Assembly (NCBI GenBank): GCA_020091685.1
Contig: CM034600.1
Location: 7,701,837 to 7,765,836, forward strand
From: Lutjanus erythropterus
Lineage: Eukaryota > Chordata > Actinopteri > Lutjaniformes > Lutjanidae
Length of the DNA: 64,000 nt
Direction of reading: 5' to 3'
A program made the translations under genes and the position numbers. Within the stretch, counting starts at the first letter, position 1; every line of letters starts with the position of its first letter. The notes beneath the pieces were generated by a model that ran no database searches, had not been told where the DNA came from, and was given only the letters and a program-made list of their open reading frames with translations. This document shows, piece by piece, positions 35,555 through 45,760 of the stretch.

Positions 35555-36156
35555 TTGTGTGGGTGGAGCTGAACACTGCAGGCTCTACAGCTGGAAAATC
35601 ATTATGAGCTTTCTGTATATAATGGCTGTTGGCCCTCATCCATACGTTCAAAGAAGAACATGGTGGATGTTGTCGACATTATGCAGACACAAACTGATGA
35701 ATAGTGCTGCAAAACAGCATTAAGTGTTAAAGCTTTTACATGCACTTAGTCACACACATGCAGGGACCGTCTCCGGTGCACATACCTAGGCTGGCGTCAC
35801 AGGGACGAAGGTGGATTATAAACAAAGTCATATTTATATCTCTGTGCGTCACATGTCATGATGCACGCAGACTCTGATCATCATCAGCAGTGCTACTCTG
35901 TGAACTTCCAAAGCTTTTACCTCCAAGATGAAGCCTCTTCATACTTTCAAGGCCACAAATAGAATTTGTTAAGCAGCACCTTTTTCTGAGTGCGTGTGTG
36001 TGAGTGATTGGCTGGGAGGAGGCGTGGAGTGTATTCAGGCTACACTAAGGACACGACTTCAGCAACACATCGCTGCTAAAGCTCTCATATTCTTTCTATC
36101 AATCTGTCACTTCATTTGCGTATCTACACGTATCCTTATAAGCCTGTTTTCTTTAT

Positions 36157-36306
36157 TAAACACAGCAAAGCCTAATTTATAACAGGCGGGCGCCCGCAAA
36201 CCATTTGTATGTATTTAAATAATCACGGTAAAATTGTTCAGTGGGTGGTAACTGGCAAGTGCAGAGATATAATGCGTTTTACTCAATTTCCATGCAAGCA
36301 AGGTAT
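36157..36306 (+). repeat. Direct duplication, copy A (left of a nested MITE)
   Basis: AAACACAGCAAAGCCTAATT, ATGTATTTAAATAATCAC, TTCAGTGGGTGGTAACTGGC and ATTTCCATGCAAGCAAG recur in the same order at 37127-37273. The two ~150-bp copies flank the 0.8-kb element at 36322-37129. Similarity is about 85-90% by eye. Confidence 0.88.
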
Positions 36307-36321
36307 TAATACCATTAAAGA

Positions 36322-37129
36322 TTAAAGGGACAGTTCATCCCAAAATATACATATTTTTCCCCTCACCTCTGGTGCTATTTATCCATCTAGATTTTTTGGG
36401 TATGAGTTGCTGGGTTTAAAAGATATCGGCTGTAGAGATGTCTGCCTTCTCTCCAGTACCATGGGACTAGTTGGCATTAGTCCTGTGGTGCCTCAAGCGA
36501 CAAAAAAATTCATCTGATAACTTTCAAAACCAGTGTCTCTTTCCAAAAATCATGACCTGGTTAGTCAAGATAATCCAAAGGCCTTGTGTGAGCAGCTTTA
36601 CGCAACACCACCACCACTACTACTACTGCTACTACTACTAATAATAATAATAATCATAAACTTTATTTGTATAGTACCTTTCATACAAGAAATGCAGCCC
36701 TAAATGCAAAGAAATCACATGCACCAAGTGCTTCACATAGAAAAGACACAGAATGTACATAAAAACAGAAATATAGTGCCATAATTAATGTAAGATGATG
36801 AAGAATAACTCATGTAAAAATAAAATAAGATGAGAATAGGGTATAATGCATCTTCACATGGGTAAAACCAAATAATACTAGTAAAAGTAAGATAAAATAA
36901 AGATAAAAAATAGAATGCACAGCGTAAGATGGAAAATAAAACCCACTGAGATAATAATAAAACTTAAATTTGAAAAAGAAGCTGACTTTGAATTTTCCTA
37001 ATGTACTTTTTTGGTGCTTGGAGCACCGCAAGCCAAATGCCTTCAGTGTCATAGTGGACAGCCGACAAGTGCAGACATCTCTATGGTCGATAACTCTGTT
37101 TTAAATTTTAGGATGAACTGTCCCTTTAA
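36322..37129. mobile_element. Fold-back MITE, AAAGGGACAGTTCAYC family, with a nested LINE tail
   Basis: The left arm (36322-36600) and right arm (36985-37129) are inverted copies. TTAAAGGGACAGTTCATCC pairs with GGATGAACTGTCCCTTTAA, and both arms carry the GGTGCTT...GAGCACC block. Between them, at 36601-36760, lies (CCA/CTA/ATA)n followed by AAACTTTATTTGTATAGTAC and CTTTCATACAAGAAATGCAG, which I recognise as the reversed 3' end of a common fish retroposon. The nested piece dates later than the MITE. Confidence 0.82.
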
Positions 37130-37273
37130 ACACAGCAAAGCCTAATTTATGATAGGCAGGTGCCAACAAGTCGTTTCTATGTATTTAAATAATCACTGTA
37201 AAATTGTTCAGTGGGTGGTAACTGGCACGCACAGACATATCATGTGTTTTACTTGATTTCCATGCAAGCAAGA
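37127..37273 (+). repeat. Direct duplication, copy B (right of the nested MITE)
   Basis: Partner of 36157-36306. It begins directly at the right end of the MITE (the final TTTAA is shared) and passes directly into the fold-back element at 37284. Confidence 0.88.
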
Positions 37274-37283
37274 CGTTAAGGAC

Positions 37284-38073
37284 GACATTTTTGGAAACAC
37301 GCTTATTCGCTCTCTTGCTGAGAATGACACGAGAAGATTCATACCACTCCAGCTGGATGCAGGAGATAATACGCTTATCTTAGCATAAAGACTGTAAAGA
37401 GACAGGTAAACAACTATAGGATGGAAATTACAGGGAGGGTCAGGGACTTGGACCCCCCTTTCTAAGAAAAACAAAGACTTGTCCCCCTCAACATATCATT
37501 GTAAACATAACTATGATTTTAAATGATATTATAATACTGCTCAAGCACTCATAAGCTTTCTATTTTTCGCCAAATTCATTAAATAATATTGATACCACAA
37601 CAACCTAAGAGGCTTTATGCAACCCTCAGCACAGAGGAATATTTATCCAACAGGGCACAGATACTTTAAGACTTTTACTCAAGTAATGTGTGACTTTCCC
37701 TTTTATTAAAGTAGTTTTAAGTAGTTTAATATCTTATGCCTCGTTTGTTTAATCTTTATCAAAGTGTAGGTTATGTGGCTGGGAGCAGTGACTTTCTGAG
37801 GCCTCCCCTGGTTGCCTGGCAACCTCACAGTGACAACTCCAGGAGGTCACCGCTCCCTGCCAGAACAAACAAGAGATGGCGGTAGGCTTTTTTTTTCTTT
37901 TTTTTTTTTTAACCTTTGGACAGAGCCAGCCCTGCTTCTAGCTTTCATGCTAAGCTATGCTAACCATCTCCAGACTTTAGCTTCATAATTTACATAAAAA
38001 ACATGAGAGGGGCGTCAATATTCTCATCTAATTCTCAGTAAGAATGCAAAAAAATAGTACTTCCTGAAATGTC
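37284..38073. mobile_element. Fold-back MITE, ACGCTTATTCGC family, with internal insertion
   Basis: The left arm has GGAAACACGCTTATTCGC, CTTGCTGAGAATGACACGAG and TTAGCATAAAGACTGTAAAG. The right arm carries the complements: TTTGGACAGAGCCAGCC, ATGCTAAGCTATGCTAACC, TTCTCATCTAATTCTCAGTA and a final AAATGTC. I know this arrangement as one of the commonest percomorph fold-back repeats. A foreign ~290-bp piece around 37430-37720, containing GGGACTTGGACCCCCC, interrupts it. Confidence 0.85.
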
Positions 38074-40690
38074 ATAGGGGTTATAGACCACTTGCATCAT
38101 GGGTATGGTGTTATAGTGCTTACTTATGTGTTAAAAAATGCAATAGGTCTATTTATAGCATCAAGCTTTAGACTAACTCCTGCCCTGAATATAATGACAT
38201 GGGTGTATTTATGAGGTTACATGTTATACAGTTGTTATTTTCCTTGATGAAGATGAAATCATGTTATTTAGCCACAATTAAATAAAAATCTGTGACCAAA
38301 CTATACAATGGCATCATGAATATTGTAAAGGCAGGAGTAAAAGAAGCCCTGGTATATTAAACAATGTCCACAGTCACAGAAAGCGAGCCTGTGGTAGCTG
38401 GTGGATGCACGTGAAAGTGAATGCACTTTCTGCTCACACAACTCACCCAGTTTCATTGGCAGACAGCTCGATTGGACAGAGCATCTGTGAGATAGTACCA
38501 ATAAGTGTTTGTGTGCGTTATGGGCTAAAAGACTGCTCTCTTATTTTTTTTTTTTGTACATCTGCTGTGATGCTGCAGGTATTTCATTTTGAAGGCTCAT
38601 ATTCAGCTATGTATACAATAAAGGGCAAAGACTGAGGGACAAGCTGGCAGAGATAAACTGATAGGCAGATGGGGAGAAACACAATAAGAGACTGAAGGAC
38701 ATTGTGAATAAAAGGCAGAGAGAAAAAAGGAAAACAAAGCAAAAGCACAATGACAAAAAGACAAAGCCAGCATAAAACAAAGCAGACCCTCTGAGGATAC
38801 CATTAGTGATGCTTTGCTCATTATACAGTACTTGAAAGGCAACAGCCCAACAACATTTAGGTGTTAAACCGATGTTGATATGACAGTTGACACTGTGGAG
38901 TTATTGGCGTTACAGCAATTCAATGGATGATTCAGTAGTCAGTGTGAGTATGACTGATGTTCCTGCAGCACATTTGTATCGCACACTCTTCATCTGCCAC
39001 GTTTGTTTGTCTAGTCCAGTGTTAGCAGCATTATATTCTGGTATGTTGACCATGTATGAAATGGATCTGAGAACAAAATATGAATTGTGTATTCAGAAAA
39101 ACATGATTGACTTGCAAGTAATGATTTTATTTCACTGTTATTTTGCACCATATGGAAAATACCCAAGCATACCTGCCTTCTATCACTATCCCCTTTCAAG
39201 TTTTTAACTACATCAACTTTTCAAAGAAAAAATAGCTCCGTCCTTGCGGAACCTCCTATCTCTTTCCTATAGTTAGATATGCCATAAGCCTAATTTTGAA
39301 GATAGTTAAAGATTTTGCTGGAAGAGCTGTAAAAGCAACAGACAGTGCAGTATTAAGTTAGATAGCTAGCTATTGATTGATGTCGATTAGCTAGCTACTA
39401 ACATAGACTTTAGCTAACATTAGCTATCAGGTGTAACTTGCTGGCTAACAATTGACAGAGCTTAGTTAACTAGTTTCCTGGCATTATGCTTATAGCTAGC
39501 TAACGTAAGAGATGACTATATGTCACTTTCACATGTTTTGACTTTTTTTTTCATCAGAGACAAGCCTAGCACACAGCATATCCAAGCACAGGACAAAGAA
39601 AAGATGGTTCCACTGGGTATCAAGCTTGCTCAACTATTATTGGAGCACAGATCAAAATAGGGCTTTAGTCAACAAAAGAAAATCTTGGTCGACTGAAATT
39701 CTTCCCACTCTTAAGCCATTTGATTGGTTGAGGGGGAAATCTGCATGTTATCTCTAGATTAATTAAATCAGCCACAGAGCACTGAGTGTTTCTCCCTGGT
39801 GGCCTAAATGGGTGCTAATGAAAGTTATACAGTGATGCCAAGCAAATGAATTCCTGCAATTTCACCATTTCTTTTTCACACGTCACTACATGTTTACCTT
39901 CAGGGCATGTGAATCACTTAGATTTACATATAGCAACGAGACGCACACACACGACAGCAACGCCAAGAAGTGAAGCTCAGGACTACTGCAGTTCAAGATG
40001 CAGTTAAACTTTCACAAAAAGTACCATGAAAAAACAGCTCAGGCAGCCGACTTCCTATTGTTGTTTATTTGACTTCAAATGAGGCTTGAAGTTTCACAGT
40101 TTCTCTTGTCTGTCCCTCAACATTACATCAGCGCAACATTATCCCAGCCTGTGGACACGTTAGCAAAATGTTAATGCCAAATTCAACAGGATAACCTCTG
40201 AAATAGACACTGAAACAACAAAAAAGATGGTGGGTGACAGACATCTGGTACTAATTTATCATTAAACTTGAAACTTGCCCTCATTGATAATGCTGAGGAA
40301 AGTAAAATCCACACACATTGTCATCAGATAATAATAATAATTCTGTATATGTCCCATCCCCAGTAGTAATAGATTAAAGAGTGCTTCTCTCCTCATTTAA
40401 GTTATACCAACGACTGTCTGACTAATGATAATTTGGTTGGGCAAGGGCACAACAACCATCCAACCACCTGGTATGGCCTTAGAAAGAGTCAATTCAACAC
40501 ACTTAGCGGTTTTGCTGCAACAGCTTTACTTGGTCTGATATGGCCAGTAACTTACGATGAATGCTAGCTAATGTTCTGTGCACTAGTGTTGTGCTACATT
40601 TTAGCATTAGGCTAACCATTATCTTGTAACTGCCACTTAGCTAGCAGCTAAAGTTACACAGGCTTCTATTAAGTATTGTTTAATTAATCT
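38074..40690. other. Intron 3 sequence, nothing recognised
   Basis: Chance frames only (for example 38887-39207). At 39355-39500 the words GCTAGCTA and TTAGCTA recur many times, a locally biased sequence without a clean unit. No repeat family or exon was identified. Confidence 0.5.
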
Positions 40691-40725
40691 CACTTTTCTG
40701 TTTTGATTTTGTCTACCTTTGCTAG

Positions 40726-41190
40726 GTGGTGAAGGTCGTAGGAAGCAACATCTCCCACAAACTTCGCCTCTCCCGGGTCAAGACATCTGATGAGGGTACC
40801 TACGAATGCCGCGTCATTGACTTCAGCGATGATGCAGGTGCCCGCCACCACCGCGTCAGAGCCTACCTGCAGGTGGTTCCAGAGAGCGACATCGTCAGCA
40901 GCAACCACAACGACAACTTCGAGGCCCTGGACGATACCAAGGGAGGAGTGGCGTTCGTCGACGGGGACGACATGGAGTCTCACGGCGGCACCAAAGAGCA
41001 TGCTCACGGCCACCACCAGAATCACGGGCACCACCCGGAGCATGGGAAACGGCCTTCGTCGCCGGCCCACCACGGCCACAGCCACAGCAGCAATCAGCAG
41101 CACAAGGCAGGCAGAGAGCTGAGGAAGAGGGACGTGGACAGTAACCACAGCCACAATGACTGCACCAACGAGCCAAGCTGTACGCTGTAG
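40726..41190 (+). CDS. vstm2l: vstm2l exon 4: end of V-set domain and His-rich C-terminus
   Basis: The exon begins after TTTGCTAG and ends at a TAG stop at 41188-41190, giving 154 residues. Residues 1-50 finish the V-set domain: VGSNISHKLRLSRVK, the D-x-G-x-Y-x-C motif (SDEGTYECRV) and ARHHRVRAYLQV, nearly identical to human VSTM2L. The second disulphide cysteine lies 78 residues after the first. NIS is a likely N-glycosylation site. The tail is about 104 residues, against roughly 40 in human. It has about 16 histidines between residues 86 and 143 (HGHHQNHGHHPEHG core), then the conserved GRELRKR basic site and a C-terminal CTNEPSCTL in place of human EACSL. There is no transmembrane segment, so a secreted product is expected. 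A 268-codon antisense frame covers this exon but is a shadow of its biased composition. Confidence 0.96.
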   Translation: MVKVVGSNISHKLRLSRVKTSDEGTYECRVIDFSDDAGARHHRVRAYLQVVPESDIVSSNHNDNFEALDDTKGGVAFVDGDDMESHGGTKEHAHGHHQNHGHHPEHGKRPSSPAHHGHSHSSNQQHKAGRELRKRDVDSNHSHNDCTNEPSCTL

Positions 41191-41761
41191 ATGTCGGCTT
41201 ATTACACCTGAGTGATAGATTACACAAGGATTGCATAACATGATGTGTGTCACAGCATAAAAAGCTATTCTTCCCACACAGTGCGAGCTTGTGCACAAAT
41301 CCAGAATCCCTAGAAATCTACAGTACGGCTCATACAGAACACAGGGCTGTAAACTGTGCTGGGAACGTAGCTTTTTCTTGCTGTGCATGAGTTTGGGCTG
41401 CTCACTGTCTGTAAGGCCTGGCCTCACAACATTCAGCAGGGGGGGCTGGTGTGTAGATCTAAGCAGCTCCACTGTTTCTCTTCTCAGCACCGACAAAAAA
41501 AGACTCTTGTCTTACTATTAACCCATGCTCCTCTTGTACTTTATATACTGTAAATGACACAACCCTGCTTTCATGCTCATACTTCCACTGCCTTACTCTC
41601 ATTTGGTGGACGCTCAGAAAAAAAGGATAATGTTATACCTTCTTTTGTAACTGGGTCTGTGTCCAGTAAAAGAAAAGAATCCTTTTATCCTGAGAGTCAA
41701 GGGCGCAGATCTCATTACAACTTAAGGGGGGCAGTGGTGAAATTCAGCCCTGGACTTGTGT

Positions 41762-42202
41762 GTGGAGGAGTAGAGTGCTGACTCTATTTTGATAGCAGTT
41801 TGTGCTTATAACGCAACCTTTTACTACGAGCCGACAGAAGAAGGAAACAGGTTAGTTTTAGCACCACGTCCTATTGGCTTGTTGTTTACACCCTTCATTA
41901 TTAGAAGGTATGTCAGCTCAATTTATGTGAATTGTTAACATTAAAATACCCTGTGCTTTCGGCAGTCTGTTAAACCAAACTCCATTTGAAAAGCAGGCGT
42001 TTTGTGGTAGGGACATATTTTTCCATAGTGAAAACTGAAGTTACACCATCACTTTCTGATTCACGTCAATCTACAGGCACAATCGGCAAATGTCACTCAC
42101 TCAGTAATGTCATTAACCAACCTGTGATGAAGTGTTTGCCATAAACGTACTCTACACATATTGACTGGCCCAGCACTACTTGTTCTCACTACATGGCAGG
42201 AA
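41762..42202 (+). repeat. Tandem duplication, unit 1
   Basis: It shares with unit 2 the ordered blocks TGACTCTATTTTGATAGCAG, AAGGTATGTCAGCTCAATTT, TCTGTTAAACCAAACTC, AACCTGTGATGAAGTGTTTG and GGCCCAGCACTAC. The unit is about 440 bp and lies 570 bp after the vstm2l stop codon. Confidence 0.85.
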
Positions 42203-42549
42203 GGTGGCTCTATTTTGCTAGCAGTTTCGGGTTGTTAGGCAACCTATTACTATGATTGGACAGAAGTAGAAAAGAGGTCTCTTTTAGCTCCACCTCCTAC
42301 ATTACTTTGCGTGTTTTCAATGTTTAGTATTAAAAGGTAAGTCAGCGTAATTTATGTGAACAATTAACGTTAAAAACCCTGTGCTCCTGTGGTCTGACAA
42401 GTCGACAGACTGTTAAACCAAACTCTCTAACAATCATCATTTACTCAGTAACATCATGACAAACCTGTGATGAAGTGTTTGCCACAAAGGTACGCTACAC
42501 AACTGACTGGCTCAGCACTACAGCGCTTGTTTTCACTGCAAAACAGGAA
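42203..42549 (+). repeat. Tandem duplication, unit 2
   Basis: It repeats the block order of unit 1 (GGCTCTATTTTGCTAGCAGT, AAGGTAAGTCAGCGTAATTT, ACTGTTAAACCAAACTCT, AACCTGTGATGAAGTGTTTG, GGCTCAGCACTAC) with a net deletion of about 90 bp. Divergence of roughly 15% by eye makes it an old event. Confidence 0.85.
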
Positions 42550-43684
42550 AGTGACCAGACCACAGGATAGATAGGGGAGGTGCACAGACAAAACCTTCAA
42601 AAAGTGTTGTGTTTATGTCTAAAGTATTTCAAAAGTGGAGTCAGCTTTTAGTAAATATATAATTTGAATTACATGATTTATTTCAAAATAATTTATTGGG
42701 GGAGACAATTTCATGTTTTTTAGAAGCTGGGATGGACACATCCCCTCCGTCTCCCCTGAGATCTGCGCCCAGGCTGAGAGTGCACTGAATGAAACCATCA
42801 GTAATTCTCTCCTAGAAATCTTGTCCAGTCTGATTTCTTAGCTTTTTACCTTGAGCACTAGCTTCATTGCATCTTTTTGTGTATTCAATTATTGGTGCAA
42901 AATCTGTATACACCCAAAATTCTGCAAGTTATTCAGTGTTTACTCGCAGGGAGAAAGAAATATGCTTTCTTCAGCAGGAATCCATCAAGGTCTCAGAGCA
43001 GCAGTGCTCATCAAGGACAGATACGAGCCTCAATTCATTTGAGTTGGAGTCATTGCAGTGGCAGTGTGGGAAGTGTGGGATTTCTTCCACATTTGTGTGC
43101 AATTCAAACAAAGCACATCACAGGCTGTATTTCCCCCCACAGTGCTTCTGAGCTTGTGAATTTGCAGTGCAACAGAAAATATAATTTTTGCCCCCCCTCT
43201 TGTGCTGCAGGTTCGATCCATTCATGGCCGTTCAGGCTGAGAGAAATCAATCGAGTCGTTCCATGTGGACCCTGACTGTTTGGAAAGCCATGAAAAGATC
43301 AAACTCTGTGCCACTAAATTAAAAATCTTATTTGGTGTGCCTGTGACTATAAATCAATAGGAAGAAATGCGATCTTGGTGCAAGATACTTTTTTGGAAGA
43401 GCAGGGCTGTACCTATCCTATCCAAGCTTAGCTCCCTTATTCCCATGCTCTGGCCCAGTGCTCATCAATCATTTAAAAAGCCTCAATCCTCTCCACTACA
43501 AGCCTCTAATCCACTCTGTATATATGACTGTATAATATGAAATAAAGTGAGTGCATGTTCAGTAATTTTCTTAAAAACTTTTTTCAACCAACCATACACA
43601 AAGACAGTGTGTCAGTTAAGAATGTTTGTCATTTATTTGTTTGACTCAAGTACGTCCATTCTGCTCTGAATCTCTTTTTTTTCT

Positions 43685-44411
43685 ACAACCCCGATTCCAA
43701 AATGTAAATAAAAACAGAAAGCAATGATTTGCAAATCCTCTTCAATCCATATTCAGTTGAATACAGTACAGAAAAAAATACATTTAGTGTTTAAACGTGA
43801 CTGTTTTTGTAAATGTACCCTCATTTTGAATTTGATGCCCATAACGTTTCAAAAAAGTGGGGACAGGCAGATTTCCCGTGGTGATACATCACCGTTTCTT
43901 CTAGCAACACTCACTAAGCATTTGGGAACCGAGGACACTAATTTTTAAGTTTTAAAAGTAAAAGTCTTTCCCATTCTTGCTTGATATACAACTTAAGTTG
44001 CTCAACAGTCTGGGATCTCCATTGTGAAATCTTTGCGCTTCGTAAGGCACCACACATTTCAGTGGGACACTGGTCTGGACTGCAGACAGGCCAGTTTAGT
44101 ACCAACACTCTTTACGACTTCATGTGGGGTGGTGTTGTCTTGTTGAAATAAGCAGAGACATCCCTGACAAAGATGTCTGGATGGCAGAATATGTTGCTCC
44201 AAATCCTGTAATGTACCTATTAACACTAACGGAGCCTTCGCAGATGTGCAAGTTATCCATGCGATGGGTGCTAATGCTTTTTCAGACCAAGTTTCAGGCA
44301 TCAAATTCAGAATGAGTGTATAGTTACAATAAACAATATAGTTGAGAAGTTTTGGAAATAACTGCATTCTGTTTTTATTTAGCGTCCCAGTTTCTGTGGA
44401 ATCAAGGTTGT
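43685..44411 (-). pseudogene. Tc1/mariner-type transposon remnant, internally deleted
   Basis: The left end ACAACCCCGATTCCAAAAT and right end TGGAATCAAGGTTGT are inverted terminal repeats, each followed inward by the ATGTAAATAAAAACAGAA / TTCTGTTTTTATTT block of a very common fish Tc1-like family. On the minus strand, translated pieces include a LEQHILPSRH stretch and FQQDNTTPH, the region with the second catalytic Asp of Tc1 transposases (normally QQDN-PxH). The middle of the family's ~1.5-kb element is deleted and frames are broken. Confidence 0.85.
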
Positions 44412-44742
44412 GCTTTAGACGTCCTGTCAAATAGAGATCTTTTTTTTTTTTAAAGCAGTTTTCTGTTGCTTTACTGCTCTCCAGAAGTGCTGTACAGACA
44501 GATGAATGACATCCTCCATAGCTGCTCAGAAAGGGGTTCTCCCTAATGTATCTTAGTACTTAAGCAGTGTTTCTTAAACCTACTGTACTGTATGTGCAGG
44601 GCCGCTAACATGAGTGTCGCCGTGTTTTAATGAGCTTGAACATGGGATTCATTTTGTGCAGTCTGGGACTCGGTATGAAAAGGTTTGAGAGGCCGTTTTA
44701 TTTCTGCCAATTTTGTAACTTCAATGATAATCTCTTTGCTTA

Positions 44743-44853
44743 GATGCTTGTGTGAAGCGCAGGACAGTACTTCACTCTGAAGGGATCAAATGGGACAAAG
44801 TGAATGTGGGTAACACACTGAATACAGCCTTGAGCAGTGATGGCGAAAAGTAA
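44743..44853 (+). other. Possible orphan or alternative terminal exon
   Basis: A pyrimidine-rich CTCTTTGCTTAG looks like an acceptor. The frame after it (phase 1) reads 36 residues including RRTVLHSEGIKWDK before a TAA, and the AATAAA at 45169 follows 316 bp later. I do not recognise the peptide. It may be coincidence, a transposon relic or an alternative last exon. Confidence 0.15.
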
Positions 44854-45399
44854 GAGGAAAATGTTGTTAGTGAAACACTGAAATTGGCTGTTCGTACTGC
44901 CTCAAAATACAGTCTCAAGGCCATGGGGCTTCACTTCTCGGCTGTGTTATCCATCACAGGAGCCACAGCGCTCCTGTGATCGCTGGCAGTCCCTGGCTTT
45001 AGTGGACAGAGGAATGATCAGTGGGACTGTTTTGTTTTTTCCAATGAGTAACTTTGATTTGATGTTTTGTAAAGAAGAGATCACGGTTAAAAAAAAAAAA
45101 AAGAGGGACAATGTACATTTCTTCTAGAATGTTTGGTCTCACACTAAGTGTATGGCTTTATCAAATGAAATAAATTGTATATGAAACAAAATTGAGTCTG
45201 GTTATTTTCTTGTTGAAGAGGTAAAAGCCACAATAAGCTTTGATTTCACTTAGAGCCTCCTGAACAGTCACTGCACATTTATATCTCAAGGGTTCTTGTG
45301 GCTGTTTGTTCGGTTCTACGTCAGCTGTGGTTTAGCTTGTGGCCCCTGCTCTGTTAGTGTGTCTGTCCGGGTGCATTAAGGAGAAACGATATTAGGCAC

Positions 45400-45760
45400 T
45401 TGTCTGTGTGTAATAGGTGCTGCCAAAGCCCCCCTTCCATTGCTGCTGATGACTAATGGTGCTATTGTCAGCACTGGCAGCAGGATAAATAGCAACAGCA
45501 CAGGATGAGATAAAGAGGCACTGTGCCGCGCTCACTAGCGTTAAGCCCGGCCAGCTAAATACAAAACACGTGGCGATCTTGTTTCCCCCCACACTGGAAG
45601 GCTCATACATTCATTATGGAGCCACGAGGTCCACGTTCTCCCATCAGCGGGGTGATGTGATAATGGAGAAGGCTTCCTGTTTCCTTCATTTAAACATCTC
45701 TAGAACCCCGCAGGGCTCAGAGTGATAACAGGTACAATGATAGATTGGCCAGTATCCCTG
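45400..45760. promoter_or_regulatory. Candidate conserved intergenic block between vstm2l and tti1
   Basis: Repeat-free sequence of balanced composition with several palindromic or factor-like words (GATGACTAATGG, TGTCAGCACTGGCAG, CGTGATAATGG-like GTGATGTGATAATGG). It lies between the two convergent 3' ends. The call is based on appearance only; no promoter is expected between tail-to-tail genes, so an enhancer or boundary element would be the likely role if conserved. Confidence 0.22.

Larger units (their letters stand above)
32980..40725 (+). other. vstm2l: vstm2l intron 3 (7.7 kb)
   Basis: Bounded by GTGAGT and a pyrimidine-rich TTTGCTAG acceptor. It contains a CpG-rich patch (33100-33360), MITEs, an L1-like fragment, a (GT)n microsatellite, a direct duplication and two fold-back elements, listed separately. 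The remainder, including 38100-40700, shows only chance frames and an AGCTAGCT-rich stretch at 39355-39500. Confidence 0.85.
41191..45195 (+). other. vstm2l: Probable vstm2l 3' UTR and downstream sequence
   Basis: After the stop codon no further exon of vstm2l is needed. Two poly(A) signals are plausible: AATAAA at 43541-43546 and AATAAA at 45169-45174, the second followed by GT/T-rich sequence. If the distal one is used, the 3' UTR would be 4 kb and would include a tandem duplication and a Tc1-like remnant. Transcript data would be needed to choose. Confidence 0.5.

Noticed and set aside
31411-41190. vstm2a or vstm2b in place of vstm2l
   Set aside because: The KISVVKVVGSNISHKLRLS region, the ELRKR site and the short C-terminal Cys-containing end match VSTM2L. 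The tti1 neighbour also fits the VSTM2L locus.
40690-41496. Longest frame in the window (268 codons, minus strand) as a gene
   Set aside because: It is the antisense of vstm2l exon 4. Its Val-rich sequence mirrors His codons, and it has no domain or homologue signature.
44059-44430. 123-codon minus frame as a host gene
   Set aside because: It contains FQQDN and other Tc1-type transposase residues and lies within the terminal repeats of a Tc1-like remnant.
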